The notes under the pieces: generated by a model
What the model was told of the DNA's origin: nothing
Database searches by the model: none
Seen by the model: only the letters and a program-made list of their open reading frames with translations
Program-made: the position numbers and the translations under genes
Assembly: GCF_002688565.1 (NCBI RefSeq)
Contig: NZ_CP024011.1
Span: 1,612,001-1,676,000, forward strand
Reading direction: 5' to 3'
Length of the DNA: 64,000 nt
From: Acinetobacter sp. LoGeW2-3
Lineage (GTDB): Bacteria > Pseudomonadota > Gammaproteobacteria > Pseudomonadales > Moraxellaceae
Shown here: positions 24,064 to 32,607 of the stretch, one piece after another
How the letters are laid out: every line of letters begins with the position of its first letter
Position numbering within the stretch: position 1 is the first letter of the stretch

Positions 24064-24084
24064 TTGATTAAGTTATAAAATCAA
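24064..24084. promoter_or_regulatory. Operator 1 before umuD
   Basis: Inverted repeat TTGATT-N9-AATCAA, 23 bases upstream of the umuD start. It has the same 6-9-6 geometry as the TTGAAA-N9-TTTCAA sites described for UmuDAb in Acinetobacter, with different half-site bases. Confidence 0.65.
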
Positions 24085-24097
24085 ATCTTAATAAATT

Positions 24098-24118
24098 TTG
24101 ATTTTGTTTCACAATCAA
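24098..24118. promoter_or_regulatory. Operator 2 before umuD
   Basis: A second TTGATT-N9-AATCAA with half-sites identical to operator 1, centred 34 bases away (about three helical turns). Such phasing would allow cooperative binding of a dimeric repressor to the shared umuD/divergent promoter region. Confidence 0.65.
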
Positions 24119-24152
24119 ATAACGATAAGTGGTAGAGAATAAGCGTTTATAA

Positions 24153-24260
24153 ATGAATGAGCTAAGGAGAATTAATTGCCGAAAAGCGATATCAGTGAAA
24201 CTTCCAGAGGTAAATTTAGAAGAACAAAAAATTAAGAAACTAAAAATAAAAAAACGCTGA
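24153..24260 (+). CDS. Candidate 35-codon gene divergent from umuD (ddrR-like position)
   Basis: ATG at 24153 opens a 35-residue frame (MNELRRINCRKAISVKLPEV, then a Lys-rich tail ending KKR). Acinetobacter genomes carry a small damage-induced gene, ddrR (about 84 residues in A. baylyi), divergent from umuDAb; this frame occupies that place behind the two shared operators. I cannot confirm homology, and the product is much shorter, so it may be a truncated or a different gene. The ribosome site for the ATG is weak. An AAGGAG six bases before a TTG at 24175 in another frame offers an alternative 19-residue peptide. The stop falls inside the terminator hairpin. Confidence 0.35.
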   Translation: MNELRRINCRKAISVKLPEVNLEEQKIKKLKIKKR

Positions 24261-24304
24261 CAGGAGGAATATTCTGGTCTGGGAACCAGTCTCACTGTCA
24301 GCGA
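24249..24304 (-). terminator. Terminator of the acyl-CoA ligase gene
   Basis: The outer stem CGCTGACAG/CTGTCAGCG encloses an inner hairpin CTGGT/ACCAG. Read leftward, it is followed by TTTTTTTATTTT. This is the right polarity for the ligase gene. The branched shape is unusual for a simple terminator. Confidence 0.7.
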
Positions 24305-24363
24305 TAAAAACGAGCAGAAGAATGTATCCTTTACCTTCCCTGCATCAGCACAACGTCAGGTGA

Positions 24364-26004
24364 TTAACTAAATTCACCTGCTGAGCGTTCTTTGGCCCAT
24401 TCACGTAACACAAATTTTTGCAGCTTGCCGGTCGAAGTTTTTGGAATTTCAGTAATCACCACATCTTTTGGCACTTTGAAGCGCGCCAAATGTTCACGGC
24501 AGAATTCAATGATTTCTTCTGGTGTCACTTCGAAGCCTTGTTTTAGCTCGATAAAGGCACATGGCACTTCTTGCCAGCGCGGATCAGGTTTCGCTACGAC
24601 TGCCGCAGTCAGGATCGCAGGGTGTTGATACAATACTTCTTCAACTTCCAGTGAAGAAATATTTTCACCGCCAGAAATGATCACGTCTTTAGAGCGGTCG
24701 GTAATTTTTGCATAACCATCCGGCTGACAAACGGCCAAATCACCAGTATGGAACCAGCCACCGGCAAAGGCCTCTGCGGTCGCTTCTGGATTTTTCAAAT
24801 AACCTTTCATGACAATGTTGCCACGGAACATGATCTCGCCCAGCGTCTTACCATCATGTGGCACTTCCTGCATGGTTTCAGGATCTAGTACTTTCATACC
24901 ATCTTGTAGTGGATATGGTACGCCTTGACGTGAATGCAATTGTGCCTGTTCCTGAATCGATAGATCTGACCAACCCGCCTGAGAAGCACATAGTGCAGAA
25001 GGGCCATAAGTCTCGGTTAGACCATAGACGTGAGTCACGTTAATACCGATATTACGCATGCCTTCAATGATGGCCGCTGGAGGCGCAGCACCTGCCACCA
25101 TTACTTCTACGCGATGATCGAACTGGGTTCTTTTCTCCGCTGGCGTATTGATCAACATCGACAGCACGATTGGCGCACCACAGAAATAATCGACTTTGTG
25201 TTTGGCAATCAGCTGGAAGATCAGTTCAGGATCGACTTTGCGCAAGCAGATATTGGTCCCGCCATTGGCAGCCATGGTCCAGGCAAAACACCACCCATTA
25301 CAATGGAATAATGGTAGGGTCCAGAGATAAGTTGCACGTGGCATCATCCCGCAGGCAATGATATTACTTGCCGCATTAATATACGCACCACGATGATGAT
25401 AAACCACGCCTTTCGGATTACCCGTCGTACCTGAAGTATAGTTCAGGCTGATGGCATCCCATTCATCTTGTGGCAGGTGCCATTCAAAATTGGCATCGCC
25501 TTGCGCTAGCCAGGTTTCATATTCAATCTGACCAATGCTGTTGCCAGCTTCTTCATAGTTCTCATCTGCGACATCGATGATATAAATGTCTTGCTTGATC
25601 AGGGCCAGCGCTTCCTGCGCAATCGCAGTAAATTCAGGATCGACGAGTAGAACTTTAGTTTCGGCATGTTCTAGCATAAATGCCAAAGTCTTGGCATCTA
25701 GACGGGTATTTAAGGTATTGAGTACAGCACCTGCCATCGGAACAGCAAAGTGCGCTTCGATCATGGCTGGGACGTTGGGAAGAAGTACAGAGACGGTATC
25801 GTTTTTGCCTACACCCAGTTGTTGCAGCTGATGGGCAAAACGACGACAGCGCTGATAAGTGTCACGCCAGGTGATTTCACGCTGGCCATGAATAATGGCA
25901 TTCTGGTTGGGATAGATATAGGCCGCACGTTCTAGATAGCGTAAAGGTGAAAGCGCTACAAAGTTTGCTGGTGTGCGTGGTAATTCGTCATATGCACTGA
26001 CCAT
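24364..26004 (-). CDS. AMP-forming medium/long-chain acyl-CoA ligase
   Basis: A 546-residue ANL-superfamily enzyme that activates a carboxylic acid as acyl-AMP and then acyl-CoA. The phosphate-binding loop is YTSGTTGNPKGV near residue 190, the core motif HVYGLTETYGPSA near 325, the hinge GWFHTGDLAVCQPDGYAKITDRSKDVIISGGENIS near 420-450, and the C-terminal catalytic lysine lies in PKTSTGKLQKF. It resembles AlkK and methylmercaptopropionate-CoA ligase-type proteins, so the substrate could be a medium-chain fatty acid or a relative. The GGAG ribosome site 9 bases before the ATG supports the start. Monocistronic. Confidence 0.9.
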   Translation of the reverse strand: MVSAYDELPRTPANFVALSPLRYLERAAYIYPNQNAIIHGQREITWRDTYQRCRRFAHQLQQLGVGKNDTVSVLLPNVPAMIEAHFAVPMAGAVLNTLNTRLDAKTLAFMLEHAETKVLLVDPEFTAIAQEALALIKQDIYIIDVADENYEEAGNSIGQIEYETWLAQGDANFEWHLPQDEWDAISLNYTSGTTGNPKGVVYHHRGAYINAASNIIACGMMPRATYLWTLPLFHCNGWCFAWTMAANGGTNICLRKVDPELIFQLIAKHKVDYFCGAPIVLSMLINTPAEKRTQFDHRVEVMVAGAAPPAAIIEGMRNIGINVTHVYGLTETYGPSALCASQAGWSDLSIQEQAQLHSRQGVPYPLQDGMKVLDPETMQEVPHDGKTLGEIMFRGNIVMKGYLKNPEATAEAFAGGWFHTGDLAVCQPDGYAKITDRSKDVIISGGENISSLEVEEVLYQHPAILTAAVVAKPDPRWQEVPCAFIELKQGFEVTPEEIIEFCREHLARFKVPKDVVITEIPKTSTGKLQKFVLREWAKERSAGEFS

Positions 26005-26484
26005 TGTTCTACTCCATGAATAAATAATTATTGTGTAATTGCTCTAAATCTAGCAATTTTTATCCATTTTGACATTTATGCTTTAGTCGAGCGTGTGTTA
26101 CTTGGAATGATTTTTAGAGTCATATATTTGTTTTTATTAAAATTTAATAACTAAAATGAACTGTTAATTTCCATGTCTATCATCAAAATAAATAGAAAAA
26201 AGTAGAGCTAGATGAAGATCAGTTTAGAGTTTAACTTCAAAGAGTGAAGCAAGTAGATAAAATTATGGGCTTTTATTTTTGTGGATTAGTGACTGATAAA
26301 ATCAAATTATTTTGCAAGTATTTATAAAAAAACAAGTTTTACAAATTTACACAGACAAGCGAATTGACTTGTTTCTTCAAATAGCTGCATGATGATTTGT
26401 AAATAACAAGATATTCATAACAACAATAATAAAAGCAATTATGCCCGGGTTTTATGCACGCAAACAGGGTAAAAGGAAGTCGCT
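26005..26484. other. Long AT-rich divergent intergenic region
   Basis: 480 bases between the acyl-CoA ligase and the lactone oxidase, both transcribed away from it. It is strongly A/T-rich and must contain two promoters. I find no confident -35/-10 pair, palindrome or ORF of more than about a dozen codons. The oxidase start is marked by AAAAGGAAG at 26471-26479. Confidence 0.5.
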
Positions 26485-27765
26485 ATGGAGATAGCACAAG
26501 CGGAGATGTGGGCCAACTGGTCAGGTTCCCAGCGATCCAGTCCCAGTATTTTTCATCCTTACAGTATCGAGATGCTGCAAGGGCTTGTGCGTGTCTATCC
26601 AAAATTACGTGTCGTAGGGGCAGGGCATTCCTTTAGTGCTTTGGCAAAAACCAGTGATGTGCTGGTTTGTCTAGATCAGCTTAAAGGCATGTGTGGCTAT
26701 GATCGTGAGCAGTGCCGCAGTACCTTTTGGGCTGGAACCCGTTTATATGATGTCGGCGAGAAGCTGACCACCATTGATCAGGCACTGGCAAACCAGGGCG
26801 ATATTGACCGGCAAAGCCTAGCCGGTGCAATTGCCACAGGAACGCATGGAACCGGGGTGGAGTTACCTTGTCTGTCTGCCTTAGTTTCTGAATTTGAATT
26901 GCTGACTGCCGACGGTAACTTGCTGCTTTGTAATCCTAAACGGAATCCTGACATCTTTGCTGCAGGACGTGTGGCATGTGGCAGTCTGGGCATCATGACC
27001 CGTATCCAGCTACAGAATCGTCCTATGTACCGGTTGCGGGAACAGATTCGTCTCTGCTCACTGACAGAGCTGTATGCGAACATCGAAAAATGGAAGCATC
27101 AGCACCGGCATATAGAATTCTGGGCCTTTACCCATAGCGATAATGTCATCCTCAAAAGTCTAGATGAAACCCAGGAAGACGCACAGGCACGACCGGATGG
27201 TTGGATGGATGAAGACTTTATGTTGAACATGTGCTGCGAGCTGACCCGGCTTTGGCCTGGACTGAATCCATGGTTACAACGCCTGTTAAATGTCGCGATC
27301 CGACCCTCAACCGTGGTGGACTGGTCTAGCCGTATTTTTCCCAGTGTACGCAATACCCGTTTTAACGAAATGGAATACCAGCTTCCAGTGAAACAAGGTT
27401 TAGCGTGTTTTGAAGAAGTGATGGAAGTACTACAGCAGCAGAAGGCGCCAGTATTTTTCCCAATTGAGTTTCGTTATGTGCATGGCGATGACATCTGGTT
27501 GAGTCCATTTTATCAGCGGGATTCGGTTTCGATCTCGATACATCAGTTTCATAAACAAGATTATCAGGTGGTTTTTGATCTGGTCGAACCGATTTTCAGA
27601 AAATACGGTGGACGCCCACACTGGGGTAAGCTGCATTCGCTGGAAGCCCGACAACTTTGCGAACTCTATCCGAAATGGGATGAGTTTATGCAGTTACGAA
27701 AAGCGCTTGATCCACAGGATAAATGGCTCAATCCTTATCTGGAGCGCCTGTTCATTCCATCTTGA
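26485..27765 (+). CDS. FAD-linked sugar-lactone/alditol oxidase family protein
   Basis: A 426-residue protein of the vanillyl-alcohol-oxidase superfamily. The FAD domain has RVVGAGHSFSALAKT near residues 42-56, whose His is the covalent flavin attachment site in alditol oxidase, and GAIATGTHGTG near 115. The C-terminal D-arabinono-1,4-lactone oxidase domain carries GGRPHWGKLH near 375. Members oxidise aldonolactones or polyols with oxygen or a dehydrogenase acceptor; the substrate here is unknown. ATG 26485 follows AAGGAAG with good spacing. It is 22 bases upstream of a PLP enzyme gene and surely cotranscribed with it. Confidence 0.85.
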   Translation: MEIAQAEMWANWSGSQRSSPSIFHPYSIEMLQGLVRVYPKLRVVGAGHSFSALAKTSDVLVCLDQLKGMCGYDREQCRSTFWAGTRLYDVGEKLTTIDQALANQGDIDRQSLAGAIATGTHGTGVELPCLSALVSEFELLTADGNLLLCNPKRNPDIFAAGRVACGSLGIMTRIQLQNRPMYRLREQIRLCSLTELYANIEKWKHQHRHIEFWAFTHSDNVILKSLDETQEDAQARPDGWMDEDFMLNMCCELTRLWPGLNPWLQRLLNVAIRPSTVVDWSSRIFPSVRNTRFNEMEYQLPVKQGLACFEEVMEVLQQQKAPVFFPIEFRYVHGDDIWLSPFYQRDSVSISIHQFHKQDYQVVFDLVEPIFRKYGGRPHWGKLHSLEARQLCELYPKWDEFMQLRKALDPQDKWLNPYLERLFIPS

Positions 27766-27787
27766 ATGAACTGAGGAGGAACACAGC

Positions 27788-28945
27788 ATGGTATATGTTG
27801 ATTATTTTCAGGAACTCCAGAAAAGCCTGCACGAGCAGGGAAATGGACAACCACAACTGATCTTGGATGTGTCTACGCTGGAGCAAAATGTCGACTGGCT
27901 ACAGCACAAGATCCCAACACATCTGAATCCGCGTCTGGTGGTGAAATCATTAGCCAATTCAATGCTGCTGAAACGTATTGCCAAAGCATTCAACACGCAG
28001 TCGTTTATGGTGTTTCACCTTCCGCATGCCGTGCATATTCTGCAAGCCTATAAACAGGCAGATATTCTGATAGGTAAGCCAGTACCCTTGCAGGGGCTGA
28101 AAAGCTTTACTGAGAATCAGGCCGAGCATCTGCCAAAAGTACAGTGGCTGATTGATTCAGCGGAGCGTCTAAAAAATTATCTGGCTTATGCGAAGGAGCG
28201 GAATCTACAACTGCGGGTCAATCTGGAGATTGATATCGGATTGCATCGTGGTGGTTTATCAGATCTAGAAGAATTTATGCATTGCCTGGCGATGATTAAA
28301 AGCCATTCTGAGTATCTGATTTTGAGTGGGCTGATGGGTTATGACGCCCATGTTGCCAAACTGCCCAGTGCCTTATTTCCACCCATTCAGAGCTATCAGA
28401 AATCTCAGCAGCATTATAGGAACTTTATTGACGTGATGTGCCAGATGTTGCCTGAACTGGATCTGTCTACGCTTTGTCTGAATGGGGCGGGCAGTGGCAC
28501 CTTGCATCATCATTTTATCCAAACTGTCTGTAATGATGTGTCCTTCGGTTCCATGCTGCTTAAGCCGATGGATTTTGATCTGGAAGGACTAGAGCCGATG
28601 CAGCCTGCTTTATGGATTGCTGCACCAGTATTGAAAGTGCTGGATCAGATTCAGTTGCCGGGTTTGGATCGATTGAAACGTTTTCAGCCGCGGCAGCGGG
28701 CAGTATGTATCTATGGTGGCTACTGGCGTGGGAAATGTATCTATCCTTTGGGTGCAAAGCCGCATTTGCTGTATGGGCGCAGCAGCAATCAGGAACTGTT
28801 GCAGATTCCATCCAGCTGTCAGATTCAGGTTGATGATTATGTATTTTTCCGACCGGCTCAAAGTGAATCGATTCTGCCACAATTTGCCTCGCTATATGCC
28901 TATGAACAGGGGCAATATCAGAAGTGGGAGAATTTTAGAGAATAA
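27788..28945 (+). CDS. Alanine-racemase-fold PLP enzyme (D-amino-acid aldolase/deaminase-like)
   Basis: A 385-residue protein with a fold III-type PLP barrel: PQLILDVSTLEQNVDWL at the start, the lysine in PRLVVKSLANSMLL (about residue 57) as likely PLP lysine, and RVNLEIDIGLHRGGL near 150. A C-terminal beta domain (GGYWRGKCIYPLGAKPHLLYGRSSNQELL) resembles the DSD1/D-serine dehydratase-like domain. This places it with D-threonine aldolase and D-serine deaminase relatives, exact substrate unknown. A strong GAGGAGG ribosome site precedes the ATG. Its pairing with a flavin oxidase suggests one short catabolic or repair pathway. Confidence 0.78.
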   Translation: MVYVDYFQELQKSLHEQGNGQPQLILDVSTLEQNVDWLQHKIPTHLNPRLVVKSLANSMLLKRIAKAFNTQSFMVFHLPHAVHILQAYKQADILIGKPVPLQGLKSFTENQAEHLPKVQWLIDSAERLKNYLAYAKERNLQLRVNLEIDIGLHRGGLSDLEEFMHCLAMIKSHSEYLILSGLMGYDAHVAKLPSALFPPIQSYQKSQQHYRNFIDVMCQMLPELDLSTLCLNGAGSGTLHHHFIQTVCNDVSFGSMLLKPMDFDLEGLEPMQPALWIAAPVLKVLDQIQLPGLDRLKRFQPRQRAVCIYGGYWRGKCIYPLGAKPHLLYGRSSNQELLQIPSSCQIQVDDYVFFRPAQSESILPQFASLYAYEQGQYQKWENFRE

Positions 28946-29138
28946 CAGGGTGAATCACGGTGTTTATTTTCCGAATCATCTCGAATATCTCACAAAGGAT
29001 TGCTAGCACAGTAGGTTTCCGGCGGAGAAAAAGGGATTAACGGTTTATTAAATGGCCCGAGACGTGTAAAATTCTAGGCGATTTTTTATTTATCCACCGT
29101 TTTTATCTTTTGAGGTTCTCCTCGATCATAATCTCGCG

Positions 29139-29167
29139 GTGACATGCTCCATTGTACGGGGCATCAC
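29139..29167 (+). promoter_or_regulatory. thrS translational operator: tRNA-Thr anticodon-arm mimic
   Basis: A hairpin directly before the thrS ribosome site: GTGA-(CA bulge)-TGCTCC, loop ATTGTAC, GGGGCA-TCAC. The inner part is a 5-6 bp stem with a 7-base loop in which, numbered as an anticodon loop, U33 is followed by UGU at 34-36 and A37. UGU is a threonine anticodon. In E. coli ThrRS represses its own mRNA by binding such a mimic; the same mechanism is inferred here. The AAGGA ribosome site begins 6 bases after the hairpin. Confidence 0.75.
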
Positions 29168-29183
29168 TCCTTAAGGATTTCAT

Positions 29184-31106
29184 ATGCCAATTATCACTTT
29201 GCCAAATGGCGATCAAAAACAATTTGATCAAGCCGTATCTGTGATGGAAGTTGCTCAAAGCATCGGTCCTGGTCTAGCAAAAAATACTGTTGCAGGTCGT
29301 GTTAACGATCGTTTAGTGGACGCTTGCGATCTAATTACTGAAGACGCAACCCTGCAGATTATTACGCCTAAAGACGAAGATGGTATTCACATCATTCGTC
29401 ACTCTTGCGCACACTTGGTGGGTCATGCTGTTAAGCAATTGTTCCCAGAAGCAAAAATGGTAATTGGTCCAGTCATTGAAGAAGGTTTCTACTATGACAT
29501 CTGGATGCCACGTCCATTTACTTTAGATGACATGGCTGCCATCGAAGAGCGCATGAAAAAGCTCATCGACCAAGACTATGATGTCATCAAAAAAATGACA
29601 CCACGTGATGAAGTGATCAAAGAATTCACTGCACGTGGCGAAGAATACAAATTACGTCTGATTGAAGACATGCCTGAAGAAACACAAATGGGCTTGTACT
29701 ACCATCAAGACTACCTGGATATGTGCCGTGGTCCGCACGTTCCAAATACCAAATTCTTAAAATCGTTCAAACTGACTAAAATCTCTGGTGCTTACTGGCG
29801 CGGTGATGCGAAGAACGAACAGTTGCAACGGATCTATGGTACAGCGTGGGCTGACAAGAAACAGCTAGCAGCTTATATCAAACGTATTGAAGAAGCGGAA
29901 AAACGCGACCACCGTAAAATCGGTAAAGCGCTAGACTTGTTCCATATGCAAGAAGAAGCGCCAGGTATGGTGTTCTGGCATCCAAATGGCTGGACCATTT
30001 ACCAAGTCCTTGAACAATACATGCGTAAAGTTCAGCAAGACAACGGATACCTGGAAATCCGTACACCGCAAGTGGTTGATTTCACGCTTTGGGAAAAATC
30101 AGGTCACGCAGCAAACTATGCTGAAAACATGTTTACGACTCATTCTGAGAACCGTAACTATGCCGTGAAACCGATGAACTGTCCTTGTCACGTGCAAGTA
30201 TTCAACCAAGGTTTGAAATCTTACCGTGATCTTCCAATCCGTCTAGCTGAGTTTGGTTCATGTCACCGTAACGAGCCATCAGGTTCATTACACGGCATTA
30301 TGCGTGTACGCGGCTTTACTCAAGATGATGCGCATATTTTCTGTACCAAAGAACAAATCGGTACCGAAGTTGCAGACTTTATCAAATTGACACTCGATGT
30401 ATACAAAGATTTTGGCTTCGAAGAAGTACAAATGAAGTTGTCGACTCGTCCTGAAAAACGTGTGGGTGATGATGCACTTTGGGATATGGCAGAAAAATCT
30501 TTGGCTGATGCTTTAGATGCTGCTGGTCTGGAGTGGGAACTGCAACCGGGTGAAGGCGCATTCTACGGGCCGAAGATCGAATTCTCATTGAAAGACTGCT
30601 TAGGCCGTGTATGGCAGTGCGGTACCATTCAATGTGACTTTAACTTGCCAGAACGTTTAGATGCATCTTATGTAACTGAAGATAATGACCGTGATCAGCC
30701 AGTAATGTTGCACCGTGCAATTCTTGGCAGTTTCGAGCGTTTTATTGGTATACTTATTGAACACTACGCTGGCTTTATGCCACCTTGGTTATCGCCAATT
30801 CAAGCGTGTGTCATGAATATTACCGATTCTCAAGCTGAAGCTTGTGAGTCAGTCGTCGCAAAACTTAAAGAAAGCGGTATCCGCGCGATTTCCGACTTGA
30901 GAAATGAGAAAATCGGCTTTAAGATTCGTGAACGTACTTTAGAGCGTATTCCTTATCTACTGGTACTTGGGGACCGTGAAGTAGAGGAAGGTACGGTGAA
31001 TGTCCGTACACGCTCAGGAAAAAATTTGGGTACCATGTCAATCGATGCTTTCGTTGATCTGGTAAAAACAGCCGTAGCCGAACGCGGCCGGTACATTGTG
31101 GAGTAA
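29184..31106 (+). CDS. thrS: Threonine-tRNA ligase
   Basis: A 640-residue class II synthetase of full bacterial form: N-terminal TGS domain ([21 protein letters not shown]), editing domain with the HxxxH site [10 protein letters not shown] (residues 73-77) and its distal Cys/His region ([13 protein letters not shown]), catalytic core with the zinc-binding Cys in [10 protein letters not shown] and motif 2 [30 protein letters not shown], and a C-terminal anticodon domain. The ATG overlaps no other gene and follows AAGGATTTCAT. The tRNA-like operator just upstream suggests feedback control. infC begins 5 bases after the stop. Confidence 0.98.
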   Translation: MPIITLPNGDQKQFDQAVSVMEVAQSIGPGLAKNTVAGRVNDRLVDACDLITEDATLQIITPKDEDGIHIIRHSCAHLVGHAVKQLFPEAKMVIGPVIEEGFYYDIWMPRPFTLDDMAAIEERMKKLIDQDYDVIKKMTPRDEVIKEFTARGEEYKLRLIEDMPEETQMGLYYHQDYLDMCRGPHVPNTKFLKSFKLTKISGAYWRGDAKNEQLQRIYGTAWADKKQLAAYIKRIEEAEKRDHRKIGKALDLFHMQEEAPGMVFWHPNGWTIYQVLEQYMRKVQQDNGYLEIRTPQVVDFTLWEKSGHAANYAENMFTTHSENRNYAVKPMNCPCHVQVFNQGLKSYRDLPIRLAEFGSCHRNEPSGSLHGIMRVRGFTQDDAHIFCTKEQIGTEVADFIKLTLDVYKDFGFEEVQMKLSTRPEKRVGDDALWDMAEKSLADALDAAGLEWELQPGEGAFYGPKIEFSLKDCLGRVWQCGTIQCDFNLPERLDASYVTEDNDRDQPVMLHRAILGSFERFIGILIEHYAGFMPPWLSPIQACVMNITDSQAEACESVVAKLKESGIRAISDLRNEKIGFKIRERTLERIPYLLVLGDREVEEGTVNVRTRSGKNLGTMSIDAFVDLVKTAVAERGRYIVE

Positions 31107-31111
31107 CAGCG

Positions 31112-31663
31112 ATTAAACAGCCTGACCGTAATCAACAGGGCGGTAACAAATCAAACCGTCCTGCGTTGAATGATGAAATTCGTGCTAAAGAAGTCCGTCT
31201 TGTAGACGAAAATGGTGAGCAAAAAGGTATTGTAAGCTTAGCTGAAGCCTTACGTGCTGCAGAAAGTGTTGAGCTTGATCTTGTTGAGATCGTAGCGAAT
31301 GCTGAGCCACCTGTTTGTAAAATCATGGACTTTAACAAGCATTTGTTTGATCTTAAACAAAAGCAGAAAGAAGCGAAGAAAAAACAACATCAAGTACAGG
31401 TGAAAGAAATCAAGCTACGCCCTGGTACTGATGTCGGTGATTACAACGTAAAACTACGTGCAATTATCAAGTTCCTTGAAGAAGGCAACAAGGTAAAAAT
31501 CACGCTTCGTTTCCGTGGTCGTGAGATGGCTCACCAACAATTGGGTCTGGCTCAATTACAAAAAATTGAAGCTGACGTAGCTGAAATTGGTGTAGTTGAA
31601 CAATCTCCAAAAATGGAAGGCCGTCAAATGGGTATGCTACTTGGTCCTAAAAAGAAAAAGTAA
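31112..31663 (+). CDS. infC: Translation initiation factor IF-3, with ATT start codon
   Basis: A 183-residue protein. It prevents premature 50S joining and proofreads the start codon on the 30S subunit. The N-domain has [28 protein letters not shown] and [16 protein letters not shown]; the C-domain has [17 protein letters not shown] and [12 protein letters not shown]. The frame is open upstream of the first ordinary start (TTG 31166). The only sensible beginning is ATT at 31112, eight bases after GGAG at 31100-31103, encoding (M)[20 protein letters not shown]. infC of E. coli likewise uses AUU, which lets IF-3 discriminate against its own mRNA. The start lies 5 bases after the thrS stop. Confidence 0.93.
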   Translation: MKQPDRNQQGGNKSNRPALNDEIRAKEVRLVDENGEQKGIVSLAEALRAAESVELDLVEIVANAEPPVCKIMDFNKHLFDLKQKQKEAKKKQHQVQVKEIKLRPGTDVGDYNVKLRAIIKFLEEGNKVKITLRFRGREMAHQQLGLAQLQKIEADVAEIGVVEQSPKMEGRQMGMLLGPKKKK

Positions 31664-31676
31664 GCACTCATTGAGC

Positions 31677-31709
31677 GAAAAAAGCCCTGCAATTGCAGGG
31701 CTTTTTTTA
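31677..31709 (+). terminator. thrS-infC terminator
   Basis: Hairpin AAAGCCCTGCA/TGCAGGGCTTT with a minimal loop, then TTTTTTT, 14 bases after the infC stop. It uncouples infC from rpmI-rplT, which in E. coli follow directly. Confidence 0.9.
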
Positions 31710-31889
31710 TAGCTGAAAAAAAACGATAAATTTCTGCTATCAATCTAAAGCCGAAAAAAACAACTAAACTATGACGCATTATTTGTGCTGAAATCATTTT
31801 GATCAGGATTGAATTGATACACATCACAAATATGAAATAGAGAACAGATACATTTTAAAAATTGGCATGAATTGCTGGATGATTGCCTT

Positions 31890-32561
31890 ATGGCGTTTTT
31901 ACATAATCCCCCTGTACCGTATCAACTGGTGATTTTCGATGTAGATGGTACCTTGGTTGATTCTTTTGAACAGTTTATTGAGCTGCTCAACCACTTTGCC
32001 GGTAAATATCGCTATGCCTTAATGCATAAAGATCAGGTTGAACATCTCAGGGCTTTGCCACCACGACAGATCCGTCGAGCACTCAATCTATCCATGTTTC
32101 AGACCTTTCGCTTGATGTATGACTGTAAACGAGAGATGCGACGTAGTGGCAAGACGCCAGAATTGTTTGATGGAATTGCGGATCTGCTGCATCAGCTTAA
32201 ACAGCAGGGGGTTCGCCTGGCCATTGTCACTTCAAATACACCAAATAATTGCCGGAAGTATTTAGGTAGCGAACTGCTTCAACTATTTGACTGGGTCGAA
32301 ACCAATGCTTCAATTTATGGCAAGGCCAAACAGATTAGAAAAATTGCGCAGCAATCTAAATTGCGTCCAGAGCTGGTCATTTATATTGGCGATCAGATTA
32401 TTGATGTAGAGTCAGCTCATCGCAATGGGATTACTGTCGCTGCAGTGACTTGGGGATTTAATAGTGAATCAGCCTTGATTGCTCATCAGCCGCATTATCT
32501 GATTCATACAGTTCAGCAATTAGAAAGCCTGTTATTAACCGTACAATCCAGACTGGCCTAA
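31890..32561 (+). CDS. HAD-superfamily phosphatase (Gph-like)
   Basis: A 223-residue haloacid-dehalogenase-type hydrolase. Motif I is IFDVDGTLVDSF (nucleophile Asp and acid/base Asp), motif II is AIVTSNTPNN near residue 115, the lysine of motif III lies in SIYGKAKQIRKI, and motif IV is IGDQIIDVESAHRNG near 168. A helical cap domain fills residues 20-95. It is closest in shape to phosphoglycolate phosphatases, but the substrate is not determined. I start at ATG 31890; a TTG 18 bases earlier is also in frame. It is followed by its own terminator. Confidence 0.85.
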   Translation: MAFLHNPPVPYQLVIFDVDGTLVDSFEQFIELLNHFAGKYRYALMHKDQVEHLRALPPRQIRRALNLSMFQTFRLMYDCKREMRRSGKTPELFDGIADLLHQLKQQGVRLAIVTSNTPNNCRKYLGSELLQLFDWVETNASIYGKAKQIRKIAQQSKLRPELVIYIGDQIIDVESAHRNGITVAAVTWGFNSESALIAHQPHYLIHTVQQLESLLLTVQSRLA

Positions 32562-32568
32562 AAATAAG

Positions 32569-32590
32569 GAAAGGCCCCGAAGGGCCTTTT
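32569..32590 (+). terminator. Terminator of the HAD phosphatase gene
   Basis: Hairpin AAGGCCC/GGGCCTT with a CGAA loop, followed by TTTT only. It lies between convergent genes and may serve both. Confidence 0.65.
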
Positions 32591-32607
32591 CAGAATGTTC
32601 TGTGTGC

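Noticed and set aside
24068..24295. 75-codon leftward ORF upstream of umuD
   Set aside because: It runs through both operators and the ligase terminator, begins within the hairpin and has no ribosome site or recognisable product.
29020..29183. T-box riboswitch before thrS
   Set aside because: No T-box consensus or antiterminator is present, and T-boxes are largely a Firmicutes/Actinobacteria feature; the anticodon-mimic operator explains the leader.
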